This document shows positions 27,497-36,963 of a stretch of DNA of 64,000 nucleotides, piece after piece. How positions within the stretch are numbered: the first letter of the stretch is position 1; the number at the start of each line of letters is the position of its first letter. The notes beneath the pieces were generated by a model. That model did not search any database. It saw nothing but the letters and a program-made list of their open reading frames with translations, and was not told the origin of the DNA. Source of the stretch: Fischerella muscicola PCC 7414 (GTDB lineage: Bacteria > Cyanobacteriota > Cyanobacteriia > Cyanobacteriales > Nostocaceae). The stretch is taken from contig NZ_AJLK01000116.1 of assembly GCF_000317205.1 (NCBI RefSeq), positions 1 through 64,000 of the forward strand, written 5' to 3'. The translations under genes and the position numbers were made by a program.

Positions 27497-29077
27497 ATGA
27501 CACCTAAGCGGTTGGGTTTATTTTTGTTAACATTATTAGCGATTTTTGTTGCAGGTTCGTCCTTACTCAACAGTTGGAAAGAACCACAGTTCCAAAGTCG
27601 CCTCGAACTTTATCAGACAAATATTGTCCTAGAAGCTTCCCAGTGGCAAATCTCAGATGGCAAGGATAATGATTTTCAAGCAGCCAAAGAAGCAATCATC
27701 GGTGAAAAACCCTTAGAAACCGCCACTAAGCAGTATCAAGAAGCACGAAAATCGGCTGAAATTAATTTGGAAAAAGCTCAAAAGCAGCTGGCAGACTTAA
27801 ATTCTGAACCTGTTACAACTCCCACAACTCCTAAATCCCAACCAGAAATTCCTCCTGCAACTAATACTTCTCGTTCAGTACAGCAAAAACAATTACAAAA
27901 AACTGTTGATCAACTGCAAAAATCAATTGCTGAGATAGATTTGCGCTTGGGAATTTTACAAGCACAGCAAAAACAAACAGATACAGCCTTGAAAACTTGG
28001 CAGCAATTGCAGCAAAATACCCAAATTAAACCTGAGTTGCGCGAAACTGCCACGGCGTTGACTGGAATGTGGAGTAGTCCGCCTCGTTTGCTTCCCAATG
28101 CTCAACAATTGATTCAAGATAATTTAGATGGCTGGTTTCGTTATACTGCTTTGACTCAACTCTATCAACTCCAGCAACGTCAAGAAGCTTTAGCAAACCT
28201 CAAAATAGCAGAACAAGAAGCTGCGGAACAAGCTTTTGTGAAATTAGCGATTATTGGTACCATTCCAGCGCTGGGGGCTTTTGTTGGTGTAGGACTGCTG
28301 ATTTTTCTAGTTGCTCAACGTGTTGTCAAGGGTAAAGCTAGTTTATTGGGACAAAATGCTGATACGGGTTGGTCAGTACCTTGGGATGGCGAAACGATTT
28401 TGCAAGTATTTGTCGTCGGCTTTTTCTTTATGGGACAAGTATTGATCCCCATAGTGTTATCCCTACTTCCTATCCCCCGTGCTGCCCAAAATCTACGGCT
28501 GCAAGCATTCTATGTATTCTTAAGTTACATATTAGTGGCATCAGGTGCGATATCGGTACTGTATTTATCTATTAAACGTTTTTTACCGCTAGAGTCTGGC
28601 TGGTTTCGCTTTAATCTACAAGGTAAGTGGTTTTTGTGGGGATTTGGTGGTTACTGTGCAGCTTTGCCTGTGGTAGTTGTGGTGTCTTTGATCAATCAAC
28701 AAATATGGCAGGGACAAGGTGGTAGTAATCCTCTGTTGCAGTTAGCATTGGAAAGTCAAGATTCTCTAGCTTTGGGTATATTTTTCTTGACTGCCGCGAT
28801 CGCTGCTCCTTTGTTTGAAGAATTCCTATTTCGCGGTTTTCTGTTACCTTCTCTGACTCGTTATATGTCGGTGTGGTGGGCAATTATCGCCAGTAGCTTT
28901 TTGTTCGCGATCGCTCATTTGAGTTTATCGGAAGTTTTACCACTATTTGCCTTGGGAATTGTCTTAGGAGTAGTTTACACGCGATCGCGTAATCTCCTGG
29001 CTCCCATGCTCCTCCATAGCCTTTGGAACAGTGGCACTCTACTTAGCTTATTTATCCTTGGTAGTGGCAGTAATTAA
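27497..29077 (+). CDS. CPBP-family intramembrane glutamic protease
   Basis: A 526-aa membrane protein. An N-terminal anchor (about 6-25) is followed by a long soluble, Gln-rich, coiled-coil part (about 60-240) and then several membrane helices from about 250. The protease core at the C terminus has the three CPBP motifs: FEEFLFRG (EExxxR, about 435), FAIAHLS (FxxxH) and LLHSLWNSG (HxxxN). The family includes CAAX-type prenyl proteases and bacteriocin-immunity proteins; the long coiled-coil extension is typical of the cyanobacterial form. Strong AGAGGAGA ribosome site before the ATG. Substrate unknown. Confidence 0.92.
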   Translation: MTPKRLGLFLLTLLAIFVAGSSLLNSWKEPQFQSRLELYQTNIVLEASQWQISDGKDNDFQAAKEAIIGEKPLETATKQYQEARKSAEINLEKAQKQLADLNSEPVTTPTTPKSQPEIPPATNTSRSVQQKQLQKTVDQLQKSIAEIDLRLGILQAQQKQTDTALKTWQQLQQNTQIKPELRETATALTGMWSSPPRLLPNAQQLIQDNLDGWFRYTALTQLYQLQQRQEALANLKIAEQEAAEQAFVKLAIIGTIPALGAFVGVGLLIFLVAQRVVKGKASLLGQNADTGWSVPWDGETILQVFVVGFFFMGQVLIPIVLSLLPIPRAAQNLRLQAFYVFLSYILVASGAISVLYLSIKRFLPLESGWFRFNLQGKWFLWGFGGYCAALPVVVVVSLINQQIWQGQGGSNPLLQLALESQDSLALGIFFLTAAIAAPLFEEFLFRGFLLPSLTRYMSVWWAIIASSFLFAIAHLSLSEVLPLFALGIVLGVVYTRSRNLLAPMLLHSLWNSGTLLSLFILGSGSN

Positions 29078-29894
29078 AGGGATCGGGGATCGGGGAATAG
29101 GGATCTCAAAAGTAGAAGACAAGGGGAAACAGGAGAAAAGAAACACCAATGCCCAATCCCTGATCCCTAATCCCCTTCGTCACAAAAATCTACCAACAGT
29201 ATGTTGATATTAAGCATAAAAAAATGCTAGCTTGAGAGAAAATAAATAGCTAATAACAAAATCAAGCAATTTAGTTAAATAAATAACAAATTAGCCATTA
29301 ATGGCTAAGTATTGCATATTGACAGTTTTTGTCTGGGAATATTAACTTTTACATTTCCGTTTTCAATTTAATGATTACGAGAAATTTACACAATTTAGTT
29401 TGTAGCTATTTGCTTGGCTAAACTTAGAAAACCACGTGTAAAAAGCCGCTGAAATACGGTGTCTAATTTACTCTAAGTCAGTATCATTAATTATTTACCG
29501 TGACAATAAAAAATCCGGAAATGATACTGTCTGATGTGTATAAAGTATGTATGACACAATGTGTTTGCCGTTAATCCTGTCACACAGAGGTTTCTGGCTT
29601 AGAATTCAAAACTATAATATGTAGCGGTTTTTATTGTTATTCAAAATAGTTTTCTGGAGATATCTAGTTTCAGACAATTTCTGAACACTATATCTTCAAA
29701 AAATAGCGTTACTTGACCTCACTAGTAACGTAAGTTCAACATATTTACCTTTTTCAGTATTTATACTGGCTCAAAAGTAAAAATTTGTTGATTTTGCCAA
29801 AAGAGAGTGTAAATAAGATAGTCAGTAGATTTACTTTTTGCTAAAAATATAGAATTTCAATTTTATACATTACTAATAAAGGAGTAGTACTTAT
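29078..29894. other. Long AT-rich intergenic region upstream of the TM2 gene
   Basis: About 815 bases. The first 100 carry an inverted pair of the dispersed GGGATCGGGGA family (29080-29175). The rest is AT-rich without a gene or recognised RNA. The TM2 gene that follows has an AAGGAG site, so a long 5' leader or distant promoter is possible. Confidence 0.45.
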
Positions 29895-30170
29895 ATGGCA
29901 AATCTCAACCCCAGTCATGCCACCAAACAACTATTAGCTGGGTACAGTGGCATTATGCTAGGAGGTCTTGGTATTCATAAGTTTGTTCTGGGTTATACCA
30001 CAGAAGGATTTATCATGCTCATGATTTCTTTAGTAGGAGGTTATTTTACCTACGGTTTAACCCTATTTATTATGCAGCTTGTAGGTTTGATAGAAGGAAT
30101 GATCTACCTCAACAAATCCTACGACCAATTTGTGGATACCTACTTTGTTAACAAACAAGGCTGGTTTTAG
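29895..30170 (+). CDS. TM2-domain membrane protein
   Basis: A 91-aa protein with the TM2 layout: two membrane helices (about 15-33 and 40-65) joined by a short turn, with GLGIHKFVLGYTTEGFIML matching the G-x-H-x-F/Y-x-G core of the family. Start supported by AAGGAG about 9 nt upstream of the ATG. TM2 proteins have no single known role. No operon partner. Confidence 0.88.
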   Translation: MANLNPSHATKQLLAGYSGIMLGGLGIHKFVLGYTTEGFIMLMISLVGGYFTYGLTLFIMQLVGLIEGMIYLNKSYDQFVDTYFVNKQGWF

Positions 30171-30407
30171 TTGGTTGTTGGTTGTTTGTTGATGGTTAGT
30201 AGTTAGTAGTTGATTAGTTATTTACTACTCCCCCACCCCTCACACCCCACCTTACCTTAAGCCCTACTCTACCTTGAAGCCTATGAGCGCGTCTACGGTT
30301 TCGCGCTTATGCTCATGAGATGAACCCCCTTCTGCGCGCTGCCTCACCACCGCACTGCCTCGTCTACACACCTCTCACACTCCCTCTGCTTTCTCCCTTG
30401 TACCAAT
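30171..30407. repeat. Repeat-rich spacer
   Basis: GTTGGTTGTTTGTTGATGG-type repeats (about 30171-30220), then a CTTAAGCCCTACTCTACCTT / GCGCGTCTAC small dispersed repeat. A partial copy of the sequence that forms the 59-bp inverted repeat at 39869/40375 (CCACCGCACTGCCTCGTCTA) follows at about 30346-30371. No gene. Confidence 0.75.
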
Positions 30408-30611
30408 ATGTTAATTTTTAAGCGTAAGTATATATCTTTAGTGTTTTTAGCTTTATTAGGGTTGGTATATTTTACTACCATATCTCATTTAGAGATTAAT
30501 CCTTTTTTAAGAAGTCAGGTAGCTTTGATGCCAACCCAGTTAGTTGTCATCATCTATTTGACATATCTGCGCTGGAATCGTAGAGAGTCGACTGATACCT
30601 TTTCACAATAA
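30408..30611 (+). CDS. Possible small two-helix membrane protein
   Basis: A 67-aa frame with two hydrophobic stretches (about 9-27 and 42-56), a positively charged start (MLIFKRKY) and a charged tail, consistent with a small inner-membrane protein. There is no clear ribosome site and the 5' side is repeat sequence, so it may be chance. Codon use resembles the neighbouring genes. Confidence 0.45.
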   Translation: MLIFKRKYISLVFLALLGLVYFTTISHLEINPFLRSQVALMPTQLVVIIYLTYLRWNRRESTDTFSQ

Positions 30612-30844
30612 AGACGGCGGTTCGGAACGTTCATTGACGGGGCGAGAGGAATCGCCACCCGCCGCCTTTGGTAATGGGTCAATTACCTATTACCGTGAAA
30701 TCCTCCGTGCTATCTTGCAGGGGATAAGCTTAACAAAACTTCATATCCATGACGTTCTGTCATTGTTGCGAATTTCGCCTACTCTCGAAATAGGGGTACG
30801 CTGAGGCGTACTTCTAGGTTCGTAACAAATTTAAATACTATTCC

Positions 30845-33334
30845 ATGCAACTTGTCCCAAAAACTAACCTTTCCCCAGAACCAACTCCGACAACCGAGAA
30901 AATCATCTTGGATGTCGGGGGCATGAAATGTGGTGGCTGTGTAAAGGCTGTAGAGCGCCAACTGTTTCAATATCCTGGAGTAAAGAGCGCCAGTGTAAAT
31001 CTGGCAACAGAGATTGCGATCATAGAGTTAGAAACTAGTGCGGTAGACGCAGATGCACTGGCACAGCAATTGACGGCGGTTGGATTCCCGTCTCAACCCA
31101 GGCAAGCAAGTGGGAAAGTGGCGGATGAAAACCAAGGCAAATCTGACCCAGCAGAACGACAGCGCCAAGAGATTCAGTCTGCACGTAGGCAGTTGATTAT
31201 TGCTGCATTGCTACTGGTGTTGTCAGGAATCGGACATTTTGGCAATAGTGGTGGGTTTGTACTGCCTGTTTTGCATAACATCTGGTTTCACTGCGGATTA
31301 GCAACGGTAGCGCTATTAATTCCTGGCCGCTCAATTTTGATAGATGGCTGGGTAAGTTGGCGACGGGGCGGGCCCAATATGAATACTCTTGTCGGCTTGG
31401 GAACGCTGATTGCCTACACAGCTAGTTTGATTGCTCTGCTGTTTCCCCAGCTTGGCTGGGAGTGCTTCTTTGATGAGCCTGTGATGATGTTGGGCTTTAT
31501 CTTATTGGGACGAACTTTAGAAAAACAAGCCAGAGGTCGAGTTACCGCTGCGTTTAAAAACTTGCTCGATCTCCAGCCCCAGTTAGCAAGATTGATCCCG
31601 AAACGGAGTGTAGAGACGAGAGGTGGCGCATCTCCACAACCTTCTCTTACCGAGGTGATCGAAATTCCTGCCGAACAAGTACGTGTAGGCGAATGGTTAC
31701 AAGTTCTGCCCGGAGACAAAGTTCCAGTTGATGGCGTAGTGATCGATGGTCAAACAACCATTGATGAGTCAATGCTGACTGGAGAAGCTGTACCAGTGCT
31801 GAAGCAAACAGGAGATACGGTCACAGCGGGAACACTCAATCAATCGGGAGCGATCGCAATTGAAGCGACTCGCACAGGCAACGATACCACTTTGGCACAA
31901 ATTGTTGCTTTAGTGGAAGCAGCACAAATTAGAAAAGCACCCGTACAGAAATTAGCAGATACAGTCGCAGGATACTTTACCTACGGTGTACTAGCGGCGG
32001 CTGTATTGACATTTTTGTTTTGGTACTTTATCGGCACTCATGTTTGGCACGATGTTACCATCTGGGCTGGCATGAACATGGCCCATCATTCTGATAGTGT
32101 ACCCGTACCTACTCATCACTCTCCATTGTTGGTGAGCTTGAAGTTAGCCATTGCAGTCATGGTGGTAGCTTGTCCCTGTGCTTTAGGACTAGCCACACCT
32201 ACAGCGATTCTCGTAGGAACTGCAATCGCTGCTGAACGGGGTCTATTAATCAAAGGCGGTGATGTTTTAGAAAAAGTCCATCAGTTGGATACCATCGTTT
32301 TTGATAAAACAGGCACGCTGACTAGTGGTAATCCGACCGTAACGGATTGTTTGGTACTGGAGGGACAACAAGGACAGGGAGGACAAGGGAAGGGAAAAAC
32401 AACTAATCCTCAATCCCCAATCCCTAATCCCCAATACTTATTACAACTCGCCGCCGCCGTAGAAAGCGGTACTTGTCATCCTCTGGCTACAGCAATTCGG
32501 AACCAAGCACAGCAGCAACAGTTAACGATTCCATCAGCTACTGACTTTCACACAGAACCGGGGCTTGGTGTTTCTGCTGTAGTTGAAGGCAATTTAGTGC
32601 TTTTGGGAAATTGGGATTGGTTGAGTTGGCACGGAATCGTCATTGATGAAAATTTACACAAGCAGGCACAGAAGTTAGCAGAGGATGGTAAAACTGTTGT
32701 GGGAGTAGCAATTGCAGGAATAGTTGCTGGACTCATTGCTATTCAAGATACCCTCAGACCAGACGCGAAAACCGCTGTAGACAAGTTGCGTCAGATGGGA
32801 CTGCGAGTTATGCTCCTCAGTGGTGATACACCAACAGCAGCTTTCGCTATTGCTAACCAACTAGGATTAGATACTGCCGATGTGATGGCGGGTGTACCTC
32901 CAGCCAAGAAAGCAGAAGTCATACAATCTCTTCAAAACGGAGAAATGGACAGAATTACCAATCCAAAATCCGTAGTCGCAATGATAGGAGATGGCATCAA
33001 CGATGCTCCGGCTTTGTCTCAAGCAGATATTGGTATTGCCTTACACACTGGTACAGATGTGGCGATTGAAACAGCTGATATTGTTTTGATGCGAAACTGT
33101 TTAAGCGATGTAGTCGCATCAATTCAACTCAGCCGTGCCACTTTCAACAAAATTCGCCAAAATTTATTTTGGGCTTTTGCCTATAATACGCTAGGAATTC
33201 CTTTAGCCGCTGGTATATTATTGCCCAGTCTACATTTTGTTCTAAGTCCTGCTGGCGCTGCGGCTCTAATGGCTTTTAGCTCGGTTAGTGTTGTTACCAA
33301 TTCCCTACTACTACGGCGGTTTTCTCATAGTTAA
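30845..33334 (+). CDS. Copper-transporting P1B-type ATPase (CtaA/PacS family)
   Basis: An 829-aa heavy-metal ATPase. Order: HMA metal-binding domain (about 15-85) with GMKCGGC; membrane helices; actuator TGEAVP (about 315); the Cu(I)-type CPC motif in VACPCALGLATPTA (about 440); phosphorylation site DKTGTLT (about 480); nucleotide-binding HPLA and GDGINDAPALSQADIGIAL near 720. CPC predicts Cu(I) transport, to plastocyanin/cytochrome (CtaA, PacS) or out. Two repeat-derived insertions keep the frame: SVETRGGASPQPS (about 256-268) and a Gln/Gly/Asn/Pro-rich stretch EGQQGQGGQGKGKTTNPQ (about 507-530). Which of CtaA or PacS it is cannot be decided here. Confidence 0.93.
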   Translation: MQLVPKTNLSPEPTPTTEKIILDVGGMKCGGCVKAVERQLFQYPGVKSASVNLATEIAIIELETSAVDADALAQQLTAVGFPSQPRQASGKVADENQGKSDPAERQRQEIQSARRQLIIAALLLVLSGIGHFGNSGGFVLPVLHNIWFHCGLATVALLIPGRSILIDGWVSWRRGGPNMNTLVGLGTLIAYTASLIALLFPQLGWECFFDEPVMMLGFILLGRTLEKQARGRVTAAFKNLLDLQPQLARLIPKRSVETRGGASPQPSLTEVIEIPAEQVRVGEWLQVLPGDKVPVDGVVIDGQTTIDESMLTGEAVPVLKQTGDTVTAGTLNQSGAIAIEATRTGNDTTLAQIVALVEAAQIRKAPVQKLADTVAGYFTYGVLAAAVLTFLFWYFIGTHVWHDVTIWAGMNMAHHSDSVPVPTHHSPLLVSLKLAIAVMVVACPCALGLATPTAILVGTAIAAERGLLIKGGDVLEKVHQLDTIVFDKTGTLTSGNPTVTDCLVLEGQQGQGGQGKGKTTNPQSPIPNPQYLLQLAAAVESGTCHPLATAIRNQAQQQQLTIPSATDFHTEPGLGVSAVVEGNLVLLGNWDWLSWHGIVIDENLHKQAQKLAEDGKTVVGVAIAGIVAGLIAIQDTLRPDAKTAVDKLRQMGLRVMLLSGDTPTAAFAIANQLGLDTADVMAGVPPAKKAEVIQSLQNGEMDRITNPKSVVAMIGDGINDAPALSQADIGIALHTGTDVAIETADIVLMRNCLSDVVASIQLSRATFNKIRQNLFWAFAYNTLGIPLAAGILLPSLHFVLSPAGAAALMAFSSVSVVTNSLLLRRFSHS
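31609..31638. repeat. Degraded palindrome inserted in frame in the copper ATPase gene
   Basis: TGTAGAGACGAGAGG / TGGCGCATCTCCACA, a decayed member of the family that is perfect in sufD at 24127-24156. Translated as VETRGGASP. Confidence 0.8.
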
Positions 33335-33347
33335 TACAAGAAGGCAG

Positions 33348-33385
33348 AAAGCTATGAAGCTTGGAAATCAAGCTTTCTAGCTTAT
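33348..33385 (+). terminator. Terminator-like hairpin after the copper ATPase gene
   Basis: Stem of about 15 bp with one double mismatch (AAGCTATGAAGCTTG / CAAGCTTTCTAGCTT), a short loop, then ATTTTCA, about 15 nt after the stop codon. Confidence 0.6.
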
Positions 33386-33416
33386 TTTCACTGTGTAGTT
33401 ATTTTTGCAATACTAC

Positions 33417-33529
33417 ACTAGTAGTACTCGACCACATAAGTTTTGACTCTTCGCGAGGCGTCAGATCCCCGACTTTTTTAAAAAGTTGCGAATCTAGCCA
33501 ACCTATCAAAATCAATTTGGTGAACTAGT
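33417..33529. mobile_element. MITE-like element, copy A
   Basis: Begins and ends with ACTAGT. It contains the core CAGATCCCCGACTTTTTTAA (right arm decayed) and the sub-terminal ACCACATAAGTTTTGAC, whose reverse complement occurs at the right end of copy C. No coding capacity. Confidence 0.65.
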
Positions 33530-33672
33530 AGAATATTTGCTCCTAATATTTCAAAAGAGTGAATATCCGTTCTGCCTGTCTCAGGTTAAACTAAATCGAT
33601 AAGCCACTGTTTAAAAAATCTCACAAAGTCATTGACTCTTTTCCCAGAGCGCCAGTAGATGCCACTGTAGAT

Positions 33673-33711
33673 ACTAAGAGTAAAACTATACTCTACTGTT
33701 TTACTCTTAGT
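33673..33711. promoter_or_regulatory. 14-bp perfect inverted repeat upstream of the FHA gene
   Basis: ACTAAGAGTAAAAC / GTTTTACTCTTAGT separated by 11 nt, ending 36 nt before the start codon at 33748. It could be an operator, an mRNA hairpin or an unrelated repeat; I see no second copy in the window. Confidence 0.5.
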
Positions 33712-33747
33712 TATAACTATGCAGTACTAAAGGCTTTGGTTTAGAAA

Positions 33748-34251
33748 ATGGCAGAAAACAATTCTAAACAATTCTTAATTGATAAGACTTCAACCGATTT
33801 TAGTAACGATTTGTCAATGGCAGCAGAAAACCATGAAAGCCATATACTGATCGTGGAAGACGATCAAGGACGTAAGGAGTTTATTCTAGAGCGTCCTATT
33901 TATTCCATCGGTCGAGACCGAGAATGTGATATCCGTTTAGTCTCACAATTTGTCTCGCGTCGTCACGCTACCTTAGTAAGGTTGCCCAGAGATGATAACA
34001 GCAACAGTCATTATTATCGAATTGTTGATGGCGATGCTAAAGGCAAGCCCAGTTCTAATGGTCTGATGATTAATGGGCGCAAACTCCCAGCCCATGATCT
34101 TAAAAATGAAGATGAAGTTGTTTTTGGTCCGCAGGTACGTGCCATTTATTACCTGTTAAAACGTGATACAATGCCCCCTGGCCAGGCTGATGTTAGTGAA
34201 TATGACATCACGCTTATCAACCCCGGTATGACAGACGATTTAGAAGACTAA
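33748..34251 (+). CDS. FHA-domain protein
   Basis: A 167-aa protein whose middle (about residues 28-135) is a forkhead-associated domain, which binds phosphothreonine peptides. Visible landmarks are YSIGRDRECDIRLVSQFVSR, the following RRHATLVRL, and SSNGLMINGRKL. N- and C-terminal tails are short and acidic. No kinase or phosphatase is adjacent. Domain call is secure, role unknown. Confidence 0.92.
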   Translation: MAENNSKQFLIDKTSTDFSNDLSMAAENHESHILIVEDDQGRKEFILERPIYSIGRDRECDIRLVSQFVSRRHATLVRLPRDDNSNSHYYRIVDGDAKGKPSSNGLMINGRKLPAHDLKNEDEVVFGPQVRAIYYLLKRDTMPPGQADVSEYDITLINPGMTDDLED

Positions 34252-34346
34252 AAAGTTTGTTGGCAATATTTTCTCTGGCGTTTTGCTCTAAGCTAGATTG
34301 GCACGAAGCTAGCTGTAGCAGACGCCCTTGCTGTAAGCATTTGTAT

Positions 34347-34694
34347 CTATCCTGCTAGGCTTTCAATCAGATGCCAATGACGGCTTTCTTCAATTGCCTG
34401 CTTGATATATTCAAACACCTGCCGACAGTGATTATCTAGCTGGAGTGGCAGTTCCTGGTTTTTAATCACAATGCTCATTCGAGTTTCTGTTTCGGTGGCT
34501 GTGCTTTTATCAATCAATATTTCTACTGTCACCATTTTTGAGTAGGAAACAGTACCGACAATCTCACGCGCCATGATGTAATCCAATGTAGAATACTGCA
34601 CATCCAAGTTGCAGTCTTGTAGCAGTTCTACAAGTAGCGGCTGGAGATGGTTAATGGGAATAGAAAGAATAAACGAACAGGTATAGCGAGCCAT
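34347..34694 (-). CDS. Conserved hypothetical protein
   Basis: A 115-aa soluble protein starting MARYTCSFILSIPINHLQPL and ending with a helix (QVFEYIKQAIEESRHWHLIE). Alternating beta-like stretches (GTVSYSKMVTVEILID, MSIVIKNQELPL) suggest a small alpha/beta fold. I do not recognise the family, though the composition is that of a real gene. It stands between the FHA gene and a MITE-like repeat. Confidence 0.75.
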   Translation of the reverse strand: MARYTCSFILSIPINHLQPLLVELLQDCNLDVQYSTLDYIMAREIVGTVSYSKMVTVEILIDKSTATETETRMSIVIKNQELPLQLDNHCRQVFEYIKQAIEESRHWHLIESLAG

Positions 34695-34787
34695 AATAGA
34701 CCCAAGGCTTGTAACACTCAGTCCATCCTATAATATCGAACCATCTTAAACGCAAGTAATTATAGATTCATTAAGGAAGCGCTTGAT

Positions 34788-34896
34788 ACTAGTGGTCTGG
34801 GTCATGAGTTCTAAGGGGTTGCTAGGCTACCAGATCCCCGACTTTTTAAAAAAGTCGGGGATCTGGTAGCCTAGCAAAATTAATCGGACAGACCAC
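34788..34896. mobile_element. MITE-like element, copy B, with a 55-bp near-perfect palindrome
   Basis: Left end ACTAGTGGTCT, right end CAAAATTAATCGGACAGACC. The centre (34821-34875) has 27-bp perfect arms around one base, from GCTAGGCTACCAGATCCCCG to its mirror. The stem could form a very stable hairpin or cruciform. Confidence 0.8.
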
Positions 34897-34962
34897 AGCC
34901 CCCAACTTCTGTTCTCAGGTGCGATAAAAAACTTTAATATAGGGTTTGATAGAGGTTAAATT

Positions 34963-35883
34963 ATGAAAGTAGCAGTAAGTGGTGCAACAGGATTTGTCGG
35001 TAGTCGCTTGGTAGAACAGCTCCACAAAGCTGGACATAGGGTACTGGTATTAACTCGTAACATCACCCATGCTCAAAAGGTTTTCCCCAACAAAGCTTTC
35101 TCTAATATAGAAATTGTTGCTTATACGCCGACAGTATCTGGTACTTGGCAAGAGGCGATCGCTACATGCGATGGTGTTGTTAATTTGACTGGCGAACCCA
35201 TAGGTGAGGGACGGTGGACACCAGAACGAAAACAAGAAATTCTCAATAGCCGTAAACTGACTACTCAAAAAATAGTGGAGGCAATAGCTAAGGCTAATCC
35301 TAAACCTAGTGTTCTAGTTAACACCTCTGCTATTGGTTACTACGGCACTAGTGAAACTGCTACTTTCGACGAAACAAGTCCATCTGGTAATGATTTTCTT
35401 GCCCAAGTTTGTCAAGCTTGGGAAGCAGAAGCAACAAAAGTGACAGAAGCTGGTGTTAGATTAGTAATTCTACGATTCGGTATTGTTTTGGGTTTGGGTG
35501 GAGCCTTGGGTAAAATGATTACACCATTCAAGCTCTTTGCTGGTGGACCTATTGGTAGCGGCAAACAATGGTTTTCTTGGATTCATATAGATGATTTAGT
35601 TAACTTGATTATCCAAGCTTTAACTAAACCAGAAATGTCAGGTGTATATAATGCTACTGCACCTCATCCCGTCCGCATGTCAGAACTATCTACGACTATG
35701 GGCAAAGTCATGCATCGTCCTTCCTGGTTGCCTGTTCCTGACTTTGCCATAGAAGCTCTTTTGGGAGACGGAGCTGTAGTAGTTTTAGAAGGGCAACAAG
35801 TTCTTCCTAAACGCACCCTTGAAAGTGGATTTGAATTTCAATATCCTGATTTACAACCAGCTCTAGAAACAATTTTGAAGTAG
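34963..35883 (+). CDS. TIGR01777-type NAD(P)-dependent epimerase
   Basis: A 306-aa extended short-chain dehydrogenase of the YfcH/TIGR01777 group, distributed in bacteria and chloroplasts. Rossmann motif GATGFVGSRLVEQL at residues about 6-19; VVNLTGEPIGEGRW near 73; NTSAIGYYG near 122 with the catalytic Tyr; the family C-terminal domain follows (about 225-306). Substrate is unknown; plant homologues act in plastids. AGAGGT lies about 8 nt before the ATG. Monocistronic. Confidence 0.92.
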   Translation: MKVAVSGATGFVGSRLVEQLHKAGHRVLVLTRNITHAQKVFPNKAFSNIEIVAYTPTVSGTWQEAIATCDGVVNLTGEPIGEGRWTPERKQEILNSRKLTTQKIVEAIAKANPKPSVLVNTSAIGYYGTSETATFDETSPSGNDFLAQVCQAWEAEATKVTEAGVRLVILRFGIVLGLGGALGKMITPFKLFAGGPIGSGKQWFSWIHIDDLVNLIIQALTKPEMSGVYNATAPHPVRMSELSTTMGKVMHRPSWLPVPDFAIEALLGDGAVVVLEGQQVLPKRTLESGFEFQYPDLQPALETILK

Positions 35884-35930
35884 TTGGTTGTTGGATGTTG
35901 ATTGTTGATTGGTGGTTGTTGGTTGTTGGT

Positions 35931-35996
35931 GAGACCAGCCCCCCAAAAAGGCGGTCTCCGTCACAATGGGGGACTGGCGAACCCGAAGGGTTGTTG
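35931..35996. repeat. GAGACCAGCCCCCCAAAAAGG repeat, uninterrupted copy
   Basis: A GAGACC...GGTCTC hairpin element followed by GGGGGACTGGCGAACCCG, within GGTTGTTGGTTGTTGG repeats. A second copy at 52851-52965 carries two extra 30-bp insertions. Confidence 0.9.
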
Positions 35997-36127
35997 ATTG
36001 GTGGTTGTTTGTGATCCCACTAACTACTAAACCTGAGTTCGGGATAAAGAAAGGGACAAGCTATCCAGGATAAATTGAGGAAATAGGGACTCTAATTGAC
36101 CAAAAATCGTAGGGCGCAAGCCCCTTT

Positions 36128-36886
36128 TTAAAACCATCCCTCTTGTTCGAGGGTTTCAATTAACTGTAAACCTCGTGGATCGCCAACTCCCAAAAGCGCT
36201 GCTTTGGAATCTTCCCGGACTCCCAAATCTTTATCTTCAGCGAAAGCTTGAATTAGGGCATCAATGGCAGTGGCATAGACAATATTAGAAGGCAGTTCGC
36301 GACATAACTGTCCGATCGCCCAAGCACTATTACTCCGTACTGGTGCTACAGGGTCTTGTACTAAAGCTTCTATTAATGGTGGTATTGCCCCAACCACAGC
36401 TTCATAACCAATTTGTGCCATCTGGGCCAAAGAACTAGCAGCCCATAATCTAACTGCGGAAATATCAGTTCTTAGGGCATTTGCTAGGGGTGCTAAACAA
36501 CGGCGATCGCGGCAGTTACCCAAGGCCCAAACCACGCCTTTGCGTACATATCCATTCCAATCTCGCCCTAATTGGTTAATCAATGGTTCTACAGCGTCGG
36601 GGCCAGGGTTACGTCCGAGTCCATAGGCAGCGCTGACCCGTACCAGAGGACAAGTATCAGTAAGCAAGCGAATTAAATGGGGAGTTGCACGTGCATCTTC
36701 GATGTCACAGAAAGCACGTGCTGCCAGCATTCTTTGCTGCGGCTGGGGATGCTCTAGTAGTGGTAGCATTTCCTCTGGATCGGGTTTTGGCACTTCTGAC
36801 TCTGCGGTCAGCGGCTCCATTTTATCTAGAGGGCTTTCTAGCTCTACTTCAGCATCAAGTAGGCTGAGGTCATCTTCGTCATACAT
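36128..36886 (-). CDS. HEAT-repeat protein
   Basis: A 252-aa protein with an acidic N terminus (about 1-40) and then about six HEAT/armadillo-like repeats (for example RMLAARAFCDIEDARATPHL, GAIPPLIEALVQDPVAPVRS). Similar repeats occur in phycobilin lyases (CpcE/F), but the surroundings hold no phycobilisome genes, so a general scaffold role is equally possible. No signal peptide. Confidence 0.87.
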   Translation of the reverse strand: MYDEDDLSLLDAEVELESPLDKMEPLTAESEVPKPDPEEMLPLLEHPQPQQRMLAARAFCDIEDARATPHLIRLLTDTCPLVRVSAAYGLGRNPGPDAVEPLINQLGRDWNGYVRKGVVWALGNCRDRRCLAPLANALRTDISAVRLWAASSLAQMAQIGYEAVVGAIPPLIEALVQDPVAPVRSNSAWAIGQLCRELPSNIVYATAIDALIQAFAEDKDLGVREDSKAALLGVGDPRGLQLIETLEQEGWF

Positions 36887-36963
36887 ACATCAAAAGTACC
36901 ATTCCCTACTACCAGTTACAAATTTATTCAAAATTTAAAATTGAAAGTTCAAACAAATTAGAG

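Noticed and set aside
30612-30760. Possible IS605/TnpB right end or guide-RNA-like hairpins (GGCGGTTCGG...CCGCC, CGATTCCTCTCGCC)
   Set aside because: No tnpB or tnpA is adjacent and I could not define ends; the likeness is weak.
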